This document shows positions 12,565-25,094 of a DNA stretch of 64,000 nt, piece after piece. The first letter of the stretch is position 1; the number at the start of each line of letters is the position of its first letter. The notes under the pieces are model-generated. The model did no database searches and was not told the DNA's origin. It saw only the letters and a list, made by a program, of their open reading frames with translations. A program made the translations under genes and the position numbers. Source of the stretch: Urechis unicinctus (lineage: Eukaryota; Annelida; Polychaeta; Xenopneusta; Urechidae); NCBI GenBank assembly GCA_034190875.2, contig CM067349.1, positions 5,546,776 through 5,610,775 of the forward strand, read 5' to 3'.

Positions 12565-13740
12565 GTCCAATTAAATAAGGTTTGGATGATGATGCTGACA
12601 GTAGTATTAAAACACCATATGAAACATTAGTACCTACGTGACTTAAAGGGTTCTGCGATCACAGTGATATGGAACATAGCCTGTCCTACGCCGCGCCCAG
12701 GCGCATTCACGTAGCAATCGTAACGTAAAGACAAGCCAATAGAGCTTTCGGTGTTAAATGGATGTGAGTGCGAAAACCTGCTAACGAGTTTGGACGGCGG
12801 GTTTATACCACAAAGCAACACTATAACGAGTAGTGACTGAGAGTAACAGCACGTGCAGCTGGTAAAGTATTCTTATATATGCGCCATGATGATCCTATGC
12901 TCTTGTCATTTTCCCCCTCATGCCGCCTTGTGACAGTGGGATTGCACGCGTTGCCATTAGCTATAAAATTGCACTAAAGAGTGAAAAGCAAGACAAATGT
13001 GGCGAACACTGTACGCATGGTGTGATCCATGTGTCACTTCTATAACAGATTACTGGTTGCATTACTGGTTCATATTTCATCAAGTTGCTGCTTGCATAAA
13101 TATATATTGGCAGAAAGCCTCTCTTACACTCCTGCTGGATCCCATGTTTGACTTCCACTTAGTGCGAATCGAGCACTAAACAACGATTCCGTGCGTCCTT
13201 TATACTTTATATTGTGTATTTTTCTATCAAATTTCATCCCCTTCAAAAGTGGTTAGCAAACCGGAGGCTATTTTGATATTTCTGCCGTCTGTAAGAAAGA
13301 GTCACAATTAACTATCAATGTGGTCATGTTTGACAAGTAGGGCAGATATACGACTCCAATAATAGTTTTCCATGAGAATACATCCCCATTTGCATGAATG
13401 GTCTAATAATATCTTACTATAATAAAGCTCTGCAAGTTCACAACACGCCGGCTTTGCAGATTTAATACACAAGAATAAACTATTAGTCTCTAAAGATTAT
13501 ATGTGGTTGAATGTATCCCGTTATTGTCAAAAGTCAGCATATTATAAATATATATGCAAGTTATTATTGTTTTATACATGCTGTATCCTTATTGAGACTG
13601 TAACGAGCGGCATAGAGGCGGTATTGATTTGTGCTTTACGCTGACCCAATAACGTCACTAAAGTAAAACCTACCAGGTGATTATAGTGCATATTAAACAG
13701 ACATGGTCATAGCACGCATGCATGTTATATAAAATAATAG
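12565..13740. repeat. Segmental duplication block (pairs with 37,935-38,430 and 39,845-41,060)
   Basis: The first part, to about 13,060, matches 37,935-38,430 and includes a 34-base identical run (12,631-12,664 against 37,994-38,027). The second part continues at 39,845 in copy B, which therefore has about 1.4 kb inserted between. Positions 13,180-13,740 match 40,465-41,060. Confidence 0.85.
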
Positions 13741-15610
13741 CGATTGTCTAGAAACGTTAACTATAGATGGTTGAAAGTGAATGCCTACGTGACAATGTGG
13801 CTATGTGACACCTAAACCCGGTCAGCGGCTACAAAGTACAACAATAACAATAACAGAGCCAACTCACGTGAAGTGCGCCGAACAAACAGCGTTTCCATCA
13901 GCTTCAGTGCGTGACTTCAATAATAAGGAAACCACAATGAGAGGTTCAATTGATTAGCAATAACATTTGCTCCCATAACATAGGTCGGCCTGATATATTG
14001 ATTCGGCTACTGTCACATAGTGTCCAACTACCTCATGTTTCGTCTCATAAAAAGGATAAACTGTGCTAGGTAGAATGACTTATTGTAATAAAAAATCACA
14101 AAAGCAGGAGAGGACTGGCCTAATATAAGTAACGACTCATTGTCGATGGTTAGCATCGTGCTCATTCTGATAATAACTAAGCCAACCAGTAGTGTATCAC
14201 ACTAGAGAATAACAAGAGTGTAATAATACACAACAGATGCATGTTTAAGGATAATTTAGTCATGTTGTGGTAAAATCGCAAATTGGGAGACGTTGATTGA
14301 TTGTCGCTCTTAATTTGTATGATGGAGCAATGCTTGCGCTAGTGTCTGATATGCTTAACGCCAAATGGATACTAATATCTCCACACTTGACATATACTGT
14401 AACGCCAAACATGTCAAGTAAATATATAAATCTAAATATCGACCAATGGCAGACATATTGTAGTACAATATCCCTGTCTTTTGATTTAATTTAACTTGCA
14501 ATATTTCTGCATTAGCGGCAACATGACAAATGATAACATACGTTAACTGAATCTCAGTTAAACGCTTCTGTACCTGCAAAGATGAGTTATTAGTAGGCCC
14601 CTCTTTCGTAAAATATTTTTTTGATTGGGACTACAGTGTCTTTTTTGCTAAGAATTGGCGCTTACAGGACATTTGCTCTATCAGTAGGCAACACAGTTGT
14701 CCGTGCAGTGCCAACCTGAGACTCATCAAGCGCATCTACACACCACGTGGTATTTAGAATCTACAGCCCCAGGAAAGAGGTCAGACGGAATAGATCGGGA
14801 AGAAATAGGGGGCGAAGTGATCCAGATGGTCATTCGCTCCTTCGACCGCTTTGTGGAAGTGGGAAAGTGCACGGCTTCATCAGCTTTCAAAAATGCACGA
14901 CTACAGCTTGAGCACAGTGTCTCGACTAATGCAAATTCGTCATTAGATTAAAAGCAGCAAAAAGCTGACGCATGGTGCGAACCAAGTTTCAATTCCAATT
15001 ATAAACTGCTTCATTTAAAATGGCAACATGTGGTAAATATTCATTATGGTTGCCACTTCAAATATATTATCTCTGATGCTATATTTGTAAAAGTTGTAAT
15101 ATAATCAGCTCTAGGCAAGACACTCATAATAGTGTATATCATGTCGAGCGCTGCGTATGTTTCTTTGTTTGTGATATGTAGTTTTGTGTAATGTGTTGCT
15201 CTGTTTGCGTTTTTATCTATTTGCGAAAGCCACTCTCGGTATCTTGAATACCAATGATTTATTAAATATCAAAGATTGTGAATGCAAGCAGTTTTAGAAT
15301 TGGTCGTATTATTAAATTATGACGTCCCGTCCAATGTAAGGGATCAAAAGAGGAAACACCCTACATATCAGGAGTAACTTGAAGGCCCTGACATAATGGA
15401 TACCGGTGTCAAATGATTGGAGGAATTTATGCTGCAGACATTCGAAATGAAGCATTTATATCGGCAAATCAACATTGCGATGTATTTAAATTGCGTTGCA
15501 TACAGGTACTCGGTTGGACTAGGGCAAAGCGTAGCATCATACGTGTGTGAAGGCAACAAAGCAGAATCCTAGAAAAGCTTGAATCATACCTTGTCTTTAA
15601 AAACATTCAA
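13741..15610. other. AT-rich stretch with no recognised gene
   Basis: The only frame with less AT-biased codons is at 14,697-14,951 (84 codons, plus strand). It resembles nothing I know and has no visible splice context. No RNA gene or mobile element was recognised. Confidence 0.45.
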
Positions 15611-15619
15611 ACATTGCCA

Positions 15620-16020
15620 ACGATAGCTAAAGGATTCTATATCATAGCCATGTTCCGTTTGTTTTAAGCAATGAAGCAATCGATGATGTTTATATTATTC
15701 GATGTAGCGGTTTGCATGCAGATTGAAACTTACGTGGGTCATATTTTATGGTTTTATGGCTTTCGTTGCGTTCCCAATACACAAAGAAGAATCTCAAAAA
15801 GATGAGCGGCAATCTCAAAAAGATGAGCGGCAATCTGATCCACTTTATCTGTCACTGCAAAAGTTTTGTAGCAGTCAATTACAACGAGATCTAATATTTT
15901 CACTTCCAGCCCACCTTTCGCTCAATAAAGGGGGCAAATTCGGTTGCTTTTTCAATAGACAGTAGTGGCATTTACTATTTTTAGGTAAAGATTGAGTATC
16001 CTTTGCAATGACGTAATGGA
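15620..16020. repeat. Duplication block with two partial counterparts in copy B
   Basis: Positions 15,620-15,960 match 38,690-39,010, sharing 'ttatggctttcgttgcg'. The end of the block, 15,815-16,020, also matches 41,330-41,465, sharing 'atctgtcactgc' and 'aagattgagtat'. A perfect 21-base tandem duplication at 15,790-15,831 exists only in this copy. A frame starting at a TTG (15,723) begins with a hydrophobic run, but copy B has a stop there. Confidence 0.75.
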
Positions 16021-16880
16021 ATATCAATCAATCTATTTCTAACAATGGTGTGACGCATTCAGTATTCAAATATCAATAAATATAAGGATTGCATTTCCTG
16101 GCTTGTGTGTCACGTATTATATTTCAGACGCATCAAATAGCCGCAATTTGGTGCCGAATAAAGTCCGATAGGAACAGGGACAATGCGAAACAATTCTTCA
16201 TACCAAGGGCGTCAATGGAACCGGAGCATCAGAGAATGTGAGGCGGTCGTTGCGTCTGGTTGCCAAATGAACATGTCTAAAGATAACTTTATTTATTGGT
16301 GGTAGAGCTACTTCTGATGAGCAACTTACATTGTTAATTGATACATTATAAATTGGGATTATACAAAGACAGATGGGTAACCCTGATTGTTTGAAATATA
16401 TCACTTTGCTATTTCATTAAAAGGTCATGCACTTAACCAGGCATATAAACAAGATAAATGTCAGTTAATCCGCAGGTTTGTGCAGCCGATTTGCTCTTCA
16501 GATCCAACTGTTACGTACGCCACTGCTAGCTGTCGACAAAACCGATAACAAATCAGTTTTCAGTCATTTGCAGTTTGCCTATGCATATGTCTCGCGCTAT
16601 AATTGATTGCAGAGACTGCGAGATAAATTGTTTATTTAGCTGCTTCTGGCAAAGCATACATGTTACTGCTTGCATCAAGGTACATCGGTAGTTCTCTCTT
16701 ACAATTCCGCTGGAATGCAGAAAGCTACGAACGCTTTTTAGACCGCTCTAACTACGAAAATCACTACAGCTGTCATTGTTTGTATGCATGAGCAAATGAC
16801 CGTAGAGTTCAATTGCCTTTGCCAGGAATTGCGGAATTTCTGGTCTGAAGCAATGCAACACATTCGAAGTAATGGCTAAA
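16021..16880. repeat. Segmental duplication block (pairs with 41,930-42,760)
   Basis: The alignment is good over the whole length. Landmarks are 'ggaacagggacaatgcgaaa' here against the 'gacgatgcgaaa' form in copy B, 'tgaacatgtctaaaga' and 'ttaaaaggtcatgcact'. Frames are interrupted at different places in the two copies. Confidence 0.88.
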
Positions 16881-18489
16881 TTTAATAACATCTTTCCGAT
16901 GATATACACAAGAAGCGACCATGAGTCGCCCTATATTATATCGTGTTGCGCGATTGACTATTGTGTGCATGTCATATAAATGTTTAGCGCGTTTGATAAT
17001 TTTACGCCTTATAACCATCTCATAATGTGTTATTCATAGCTGCTCAGGCTTCAGAGCTCGATTGACACATCGTATATATGTGATTGACTGACTCTTCTTA
17101 GCAACTAGAATGTTTTCTATTCGTTACATAATTATTTAAGATTCTAGCGAACGACTTAATGGCATGCTATGCGCTTTATGCGGACCTATTTTAGACATTT
17201 ATGCAAAAACGAGGTGATGTTGTAACATATTCAACAAAATTGAGCATCACACACAAACATCGTTGATCATTCTTAAATACTTCATTGGCAACAAAAACCC
17301 ACAAGTTCAAACAAATCGCAAATGTTTCCATATTCCATTTCGCCATTGTTATAAATCGAGGAGAAAAATTGACCTTAATATCACATGCAGACAACATTAT
17401 TCATTCTTAAGTATTTGATCGAAAAGAAATACAGGTTGAAGCATATTGCGGTTCAGCCCCGATTTGGCAATTATCCCAAGACAGGCATACTGATAATAAC
17501 GATAACCTTTAGGTGTCTACATGTGGTGGATGTGTTGCCCTATATCTAAGCAAGTGAAGTGGATTATAAGAATGGTCGTTTCATTTGCATATCAAAAGCA
17601 GTTTGCACTTTGCGACACATTGTCATGCCTTTTTAAGTGCTCCACAAAAAGAGATGCCATGACGGCGCCAATTAAGTAATGTGATCAGCACCTGCTGTTG
17701 TAGCCTCTAGGCTATGAATAACATCTGAATAATCGTATTTGTAAAGAGAAAAGTTCAACATATGACCGCCCAACAGAATGTTTGAAAAGCAGGAAAATAT
17801 TCTCTGGATATCGAGAAGCATTTTACAAACTATGAAGAGCAAATTGCTCCCATTGATTTTGAGAATGTGTCAATAATTGAAGGTCCACTCTTCCCTCAAA
17901 GATTATGATATGTACATATTTTTTTGAATAAGTAAGACATTTGTTTTGTCCTATTAAAACGACAATCAGCGAGATAGGAATCAGATGCAGCAGACAGTTC
18001 AATGCGTTATTTGGCTGTCATACTCTCAGTATCAGCATAATCAACGCGTTACTAGCAAGCTAAGATATTCGCGGATGAAAAGATGTGCAGCCATTTGAAG
18101 CGGCGATAATAGGCATGTCACTAGTAAGAGATATCCTAAACGTTGATGAAAGAAATTTTTTATACACAACATCGAACTGAAATATTTAGGTACGTTTGAC
18201 TTAAGTCGATTAATTGTATATTACATTAGTATGCTCCTTTTACCGCAGGCGTCTTCGACAAACAAATACCAATACGCACATTCGAAAAAGGATATGCATG
18301 GAAATGCTCTTTATATTCCATCCGAGCTAGGTATTTGCGCGATAAAGGATGAAGATCGGGTGATAATATTCTACGTTGCAACTAGCTAACTGTGTGAAAA
18401 CTATCAGTGCACATAAAGGCATTAGCCACGACGTTTTTGCTAGAGAAATAGTTCATACACTTGATAATCTGCCCATAGGAATTTCCATT
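16881..18489. other. Junction region between copies A and B, no gene seen
   Basis: Copy A similarity ends near 16,870 and copy B begins near 18,490. No satellite, inverted repeat or gene marks the junction by eye. Short frames on both strands are unremarkable. Confidence 0.45.
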
Positions 18490-18870
18490 ATCATGGCGTT
18501 TGGCATTTTTTTCTATGTGACTTGGCGCAATTATCATACAAATGGTCGTGAAGAGAGCGGTGACGGGTTATGATGCCTATTCAGCATGCGCCATATGTAA
18601 TTTTGCTTCGCCAAAGAAATCAGGCTGCAAAGTAATGGTGGTGGTTATTTTGCGTGCTCTGACGTTATCTCTCCCTTTGTGGAAACGTTCATCTACTATA
18701 AATAGGTTACATGATGTGCAGCAATGCTTAGCAAAAACAACAATAATCGCTGATCTATTCGAAACACTTCATTTTTCTGAAACGCCTCCCCCTCCTAGGT
18801 ATAGGAAAGTATGTGCTGAAGCGATCGGATACCCAAACGTAGTAATCATACGATCCGGTTAAATGAACAC
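18490..18870. repeat. Start of duplication copy B (pairs with 1-300)
   Basis: This is the first recognisable part of copy B. It differs from 1-300 by substitutions and by about 90 extra bases near 18,620-18,710. In copy A the next homologous block follows within 100 bases, but here it starts only at 25,095. Confidence 0.85.
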
Positions 18871-19319
18871 TTATAACCTTTGTCACTCGCCAGCAGGATG
18901 GGCTGACCATTGAGGTTTAGCGTTTTAAATTGACAATAGTGACTGGTAGGCATTGAACCATTGATCTTTAGTTCTAGCCTTCCCTAAGGTTTGATTAGGG
19001 CGCATTGATGTCCATGAAGTCTTGAGTCATTCTATGACTGCATAGCTGAAGCAACAAGTAATCACTGTAAATTACATAATAAATCGATTTTTTAGAATAC
19101 TTGTATAAGATCGCCATGATGACGCCTGGGTATAAAATAATACGAGTGGCACAAAGACGAGCTTGGCTGTGACTCTCATTTGGAACGCTATGCATAAGTG
19201 ATCCGTAAAGCAAAAGAGGTGCGCAATTTACACGCAAGCATGTGTAAAACTAATCATTTTTTGTCATTTCTCTTCAAATGTTTCAGAAATAAATTACACA
19301 ATTGTCCATTTTTCTCTCT

Positions 19320-19508
19320 TTTTAGCTGTTACCGTGCTGGATGTTCATCCCAGCCGCGTGCGTTTTGCAGCCCGATCTTGGCAACGGGTTTTAAAGTAGG
19401 CGCTAGCACTTAAGGGGAGCTGTCCGTGCATAACAATCATTCTCATCAATCACTGTCGCAGTATCACCTTGTTGTTGAAAGTGACGTTAAACCCCAACAT
19501 TACCATTG
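19320..19508 (+). repeat. Possible SINE or short-element 3' end
   Basis: The stretch is more GC-balanced than its surroundings and ends in 'gttgaaagtgacgttaaacccc'-like sequence. From memory, 'GACGTTAAACCCC' ends are common in interspersed repeats of molluscs and related animals. It lies directly before a LINE fragment. No clear Pol III boxes were identified, so the class is uncertain. Confidence 0.35.
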
Positions 19509-19509
19509 C

Positions 19510-20105
19510 CTTTGATACTGTCGATCAGTGAAAATACCTCGCATGGACTTAGTTCTAATAAGAGAACACCTGATCCAATCTGCAACCGAAGCTCATATCC
19601 ATGTATTTAAATCATCTCGACTTGATTATTGCAGTTCGCTGCTGTTTGAGGCCCATCCGTACCTTATGGATAAACTTATACATGAGCAAAATATTGCGCC
19701 CGTCTCGTCGTGTCAAGAAACTACGGGGAAATCGCCAGATGTATCATGCAGACCCTACATTAGCTTCCTGTTGAAAGGCGCGTATTGTATACAACATTCG
19801 GCTACTCACCTATAAGGCTATTAATAGAACTGCATAAAGCTATTTACAGGAACTGATAGTTGAATACCTCCTTACAAGGGGTCCTCGATCTACAGACAAA
19901 CATCTGCTGCAAGTACATAGATCCCAAAATACGATATCCTGATTACACTGGACTTGTTTAAACATAAAATATCAATATTTTTTAATCTGCACTATGATCA
20001 TGTTTTATCTGACATTTTACTTGCAAAACATTTTACTGCTAGCTTCAGCGCCTTTGAGAAGCCTTAACTCCTAGAAACATGCGCTTTACAAATGCCTTGT
20101 ATGTA
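19510..20105 (+). mobile_element. LINE fragment, C-terminal part of a CR1/L2-type reverse transcriptase ORF
   Basis: The translated plus strand (19,528-19,815 and then shifted frames) shows the typical tail of a CR1/L2-like reverse transcriptase. It begins with LIQSATEAHIHVFKSSRLDY, followed by CSSLLF, a thumb-region leucine, and then LLTYKAIN and SYLQELIVEY in shifted frames. The pieces follow the order expected for the family: the SRLDYCNSLLF box, the LTYKAL box, the YLQEL box, then a short basic end. Several frameshifts and stops show it is dead, and everything upstream (endonuclease, YxDD core) is absent, as in a 5'-truncated copy. The 3' end, 'gcgctttacaaatgcc', runs directly into the (TATG)n tract, as CR1/L2-type elements often end in short tandem repeats. 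The family assignment is from memory and the subfamily is not resolved. Confidence 0.8.
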
Positions 20106-20199
20106 TATATGTATGTATATCTGTATGTATGTATGTCTGTATGTCTGTATGTATGTATGTATGTATGTATGTATGTATGTATGTATGTATGTATGTATG

Positions 20200-20231
<32 letters not shown>

Positions 20232-20452
20232 TGTATGTATGTATGTATGTATGTATGTATGTATGTATGTATGTATGTATGTATGTATGTATGTATGTAT
20301 GTATGTATGTATGTATGTATGTATGTATGTATGTATGTATGTATGTATGTATGTATGTATGTATGTATGTATGTATGTATGTATGTATGTATGTATGTAT
20401 GTATGTATGTATGTATGTATGTATGTATGTATGTATGTATGTATGTTTCTAT
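20098..20452. repeat. (TATG)n microsatellite on a LINE 3' tail
   Basis: About 350 bases of almost pure tatg units follow a less regular start with 'tatatg' and 'tctg' variants at 20,098-20,150. All three frames of both strands stay largely open because the unit has no stops, giving false Met-Tyr-Val-Cys proteins. The paralogous tract in copy C is 43,050-43,590. Confidence 0.97.
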
Positions 20453-23400
20453 GTTTCAATGTTTGCCTGAGGATGCCAGTGAAATCTGATAGTTGTGCAT
20501 GGTCCTGTGTGCTCTATTCTCCCACATCGCGACTCCATCCGATGTACCGCAACATATTGCTTTCTGAGGTCACTCTAAAACCTTTCTCAGATATATTTGC
20601 CCCAGTGCTAAATCGCCCTGGTGAGTTTGATCCAACCTGTCTACAACCTGTCTCCGAGCTAATTCCTTGGTGATTATCTTCAGTCTAATTAATCTTAGCT
20701 ACTAATTAATAAAATGCATAAATCTTCTTGTAACCCACGCAAATTATTGTATATTGTGATAATTGGTTGTGGTTCTATCGTAGCAAATCGTACAATGTCG
20801 GGAAAATATACACTGATATGATTAACAAAATGACATAAACGGCTATTTCCAGCAACTCTTGCCGATCAATAGCAATGAAATATTGCTTAGTAACTTACAC
20901 TAAGAAGGTGATAACATTTGCAATACATTATTATAACATTCCAACACCCCTATTGTATCGATTGGCATACATCAAGCAATACATAAGCTACTGATTTTAA
21001 TATCGTCGTTGAGCTAGTAAGCTTATTTCAATGACTAGATGCACTTATTTGGTATCACAGATATACGTCTGTCGCATTATTCCTCTCACAGGCATATTGT
21101 TCGCTACGTCAATAAAGGCGCATCTGTCTATATTGTTGGAAATATCTCGTAATCACATCAGTTTGGAAACACTCCTACTAAGCACCTGCGCTATACAATA
21201 CAAAGCTAGATCCTCTGACTGTACAATTAAATTATGAAAGGTATATTTAAGTAATAATGGACGATATATTAAAATTGCTCATGTCAGTCTACCATCAAAC
21301 AAAGGAGTATGTTGCACGAATCTGTGTTTTGACATCGACGATAGGTTTGCTTTATTTTCAAAAACGTGGACGTGTTTCTCTCGCCGAGTGCTTATATTAT
21401 ACATAAGGGTAACAACATGCTGCGCTGTGGATGACTTGACGTGTTCAGCAATGACGCCTGAGTTATGTGAGGGGACCTCATCCAAAAAATAGTACATCGT
21501 AAAATGTAATTATGCACAAGTCATGTAGTTCCAGCGCACTCAGCGGCTTAAATCGCTGAACAAATAGCCCACCAATATGCATATGCACTGTATATAAGAA
21601 TGTGCATATTAGAACATAATGTTGACCCGACGAGTAATTTACCATAATGTGGTTACAGACCTGCCAGTTGTGTTCTTACTCTCAGTATTACTTAACCATA
21701 GCTTGAGCCATCATTATACAATGTCACCATGATCGGGGTTCCTAAGTAACTTTTCGGTGAACAGTGTAACATACTACGGATAATGATTGAGGTACAAATG
21801 TATACGGCCATTAAACGGCGTTGGTAACAAACAGCATATTAGTTGTTTGTTTACTTAACACACTTGATATATTATATTGTAATATTAAACTGTTCTATGA
21901 CATATGTTTGCTAACTAACTGCGAGGTGTCAGTAGCCATGCTCTACTCTAATATGCTGATGCCATACTGAAGTCGCTTTTGATTTAGGCATTTTGGAAGA
22001 AGAATAGTATGTGGTATATTATTACGTCATCAGTTAGCTATTATGTATCAGACCAACGACGGAGTGATCAATACTCACGTTGAGATTGGCAAGGATTCAC
22101 TAATGAAAACAATTGCATAGCAATCTGGTCACCGATACGTGCAGGCGGCCCCGATAGAGATGGAACAATTGTTGTGAATACATCATGAGTTCATGCATAC
22201 ACTCAACAGTGACATCCGTTGATTCAATGATATTAAAACTAAGAAATGAGTACTGTGGAATATTACCAGTACATAACTAACATGTTTTATTTGACATGGC
22301 TAAAGCAACCTGGTCAGTTTATTGTACTATGGATCTACAGCAGGTTATGAGCGGATGATTATTACAAGGCAACCATTATTATGGCACGAACGCATTGGCG
22401 TTAGGTTAGGTTAGCATCTCAGAAGTAGCACAGTAAGACTCCATTCGACAATTTAGTACGTCCGTATGCAACACATTAGCCTAGGCTTCTTCTACTGTTA
22501 GGCGCATTCGTTATTTTTGTATAACTAAAGAGCTAAGGCAACGCATACTTACCAGTCATGAGATGAAAGCCATGGCAAATATATTGTTTTGTCTATATCA
22601 TTAATGTGATCCAATAGCAATATATATTATAGATTGGTTAGCGGCAAAGCCTGTGGAGCAAGCCTGTATGTTCGACCGCATGATGCATGATCCGACAAAT
22701 ATCCAAACAGCATAGCCACATCGCATGCAGACGAACCCCTGTTTTATTTGCAGATAGCGAAGGCGTATGGAGCCGCACATCGAATGCACTTTCAAGGTTG
22801 ACAACAGAGGGGACTTTCCAGTGTGGTGTTGATAGGTAGTGCATAAAACATTAGTGCAAAGCAATCATTTCTAGCAAGGCTGGTTTATTAAATTTGCTTT
22901 GTGACGTTGCGATGCCTTTAAAGCTCTTCTGAAATACCAACAACAACTTACCACGAACAAGGCACTAAAATCGGGACAGGGTATATCACCTGCTGACAGT
23001 CGGACCGCTATTTAACATCGTCGCTCGAGTCGATGCAATCAGCCAGGTTGTCACACTTAACAGTTTGCAGTCGGTGGCAGAAGATATGGCATAACTCCAA
23101 CAGGATCGACTCGTACCGCCTTAGTTGTGCTTTTAAAGTCGATCCAGTCGGCGTAAATCATTGCTTATGTTGGCGGACAGTCTGAGTACTGCAACTTATG
23201 AACAACAATTGAACGCTTTGAAACATAATGGGAGACTAACAAAGTTGTTAACCTATTTGGTTTATTTTGCGCGCTAATTTGTCATGTTATGAACTACAAA
23301 CAAGATCAATATACATTCGATGTGAACAACATTACTTTTTTAATTTGATTGGATGTTTTTCATTACTTTTGGAGCGTTAGCGCCTGCAATACATCAAATA

Positions 23401-23805
23401 TTAGATATTAAATGGCAATAAGGTCAAGTTCTGCTTCGCGCACGATACGGGAGTATCATCCTGTAACAAGGTCGCATTCAGTTACTGTCTTTGCTGCATG
23501 TATTGCCTGCTTATATAACTTTATGGAGAAAATATTGCGCATAAACTCATGATTCTGACACAGTTCAATATTAGATTTTCGTACCTCTAACTACAAGTTA
23601 TTTACACTCCACGTCAAACTTACGGTGTGCCATACCGCATATGGCTAGCTGGAAGGCCGAAAATACTAATGTTAAAAGCAATACAACGGCAAGCTTCTAT
23701 GGAACACTGTAAACACATTAGCAATTGTATTCCCGGTAAAATCTAAATCCCTAATGCGTTTAAGGATTATGATAGATGTGTTCCGCACAATCTGTACTTT
23801 TTGTA
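20453..23805. other. AT-rich intergenic DNA, copy B, no gene seen
   Basis: A short piece at 20,655-20,690 ('ctaattccttgg' followed by 'gattatcttca') recurs at 43,748-43,780 in copy C. The rest has no counterpart that I found. No gene, RNA or element was recognised. Open frames up to 87 codons overlap each other on both strands. Confidence 0.5.
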
Positions 23806-23809
23806 GATG

Positions 23810-25090
23810 TCTACTGCATTCTTTCTTTGATTACAGTGTGCTTGCTATCTCTATAGCTATGGCATACTGTTGTATTCGCTTGTGAAGTTTGCCTGATATG
23901 ACAAACACAGTCTGTGGATAAGCGCTATAACGGAAAGACACTGAATCCTTTTCGTAGTGTTTGCTCGGTAATGATCATTTGCGGCGCCCTCTATTATCCT
24001 CGATTATTGAACATGTATCTGAACTGTCTAACGACTTCTATACGATGCAGGAACCTAATTGTGCGCACAAACTTTCATGTTATTCAACCAATCCTTACCT
24101 GAATGAATACAGCCTCCAGCACGAATTCATGGGTAGCCTATGTCATCAAACAGATACGCATTTGATGCCAAACAAAGAGACAGTACTCTGTGTTATTCAA
24201 AGTAATGAGTAAATTGAGCAGGTGTTGACAAATATGTACTGTAGGATATTAGACAGCATGGTTATCTTGCCGTCCCAATATGGTAAGGCTACCACATTCC
24301 ATCGCCATGTCCGTGTGACACACTGACACCCTGACCCCCCCCCCCCCCCCCCCCCTACCCCCCCCCCCCCACCCCTCGGTCGGTCTTTATGAAAATGTGA
24401 ATTCACGCTGAAAGGCTGTAATAACGACTTCTTGCGGCAAAGACAGAGTTCTGGAATTTCATGTAATCTGACGCCATGTATGATTTATAATTTTAACCTT
24501 TCGTGATGTCGCACTCACCTTTATCAGGCAACATACCGTAAGCTCGCATATTACATTGCAATACGGTATGACTCTGGATCACATACACAGGCAACAAGAT
24601 GATAGATCAAGTCCTATGCGACTGTCGGCTTAATTTGTTGATGCATAGGTCGAGATCAAAGATTGAACAAGTAAATGAACGTTGTAAATAAGGGTTGGTC
24701 TATTTCTAAATTGCCCTTTTTAATATATGAATATTGCTTTAATTGGAAGCAGTGGACCCTCGGCTAATATTCGTTTGCCGACACTGTTAACTTAGCCGGG
24801 TAGTGTATGTTGCGGTTAGTGGGCTTGATAATCGATTGGGTCAAGTACTTATTTAATGCCATTGGTCTTGAGAGAATTTGTTTTTGCAAATTGTCATCGT
24901 TACCATTCCTATTCTATTTACAGGTACAGCTATCTTTTCTTTGGCGCAGCTTAATTTCGACACCTGGTGGCATGCATGTGACTTATCAGCAATGTAGTCA
25001 TTGACAAGAGTATTGACGAATCGTCATGCAGCAAAAGAGATTTTTACCTTCAATGGATAACAATGTTTTCAGAGGCGACATAAAAAGTAG
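23810..25090. repeat. Segmental duplication block, copy B (pairs with 43,860-44,850)
   Basis: The block is collinear with copy C but clearly diverged. Landmarks are 'gcattctttctttgattaca' here with a variant at 43,869, 'gatgccaaacaaaga', 'aagtaatgagtaaat', 'ttctggaatttcat', and 'catattcgtttgccgac'-type sequence near 24,770 and 44,512. Copy A lacks this whole block. Confidence 0.85.
24335..24378. repeat. Poly-C tracts
   Basis: Two nearly pure C runs are split by 'ta' and followed by 'acccc'. They sit at a position where copy C (about 44,175-44,190) has only 'ccggggggctc', so this is a local expansion in copy B. Confidence 0.95.
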
Positions 25091-25094
25091 ATAT

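Noticed and set aside
14697..14951. 84-codon frame with less AT-biased codons
   Set aside because: No recognisable domain, no splice context and no second copy; too short to support on composition alone.
15723..15965. Frame resembling a short secreted peptide precursor with a hydrophobic N-terminus and a 7-residue repeat
   Set aside because: The start is TTG with no upstream ATG in frame, and copy B has a stop at the same place.
20064..20673. Long open frames of Met-Tyr-Val-Cys or His-Thr-Tyr-Ile repeats
   Set aside because: They arise because the 4-base repeat unit contains no stop in any frame; both strands and all frames are open together. The same applies to 43,014-43,682.
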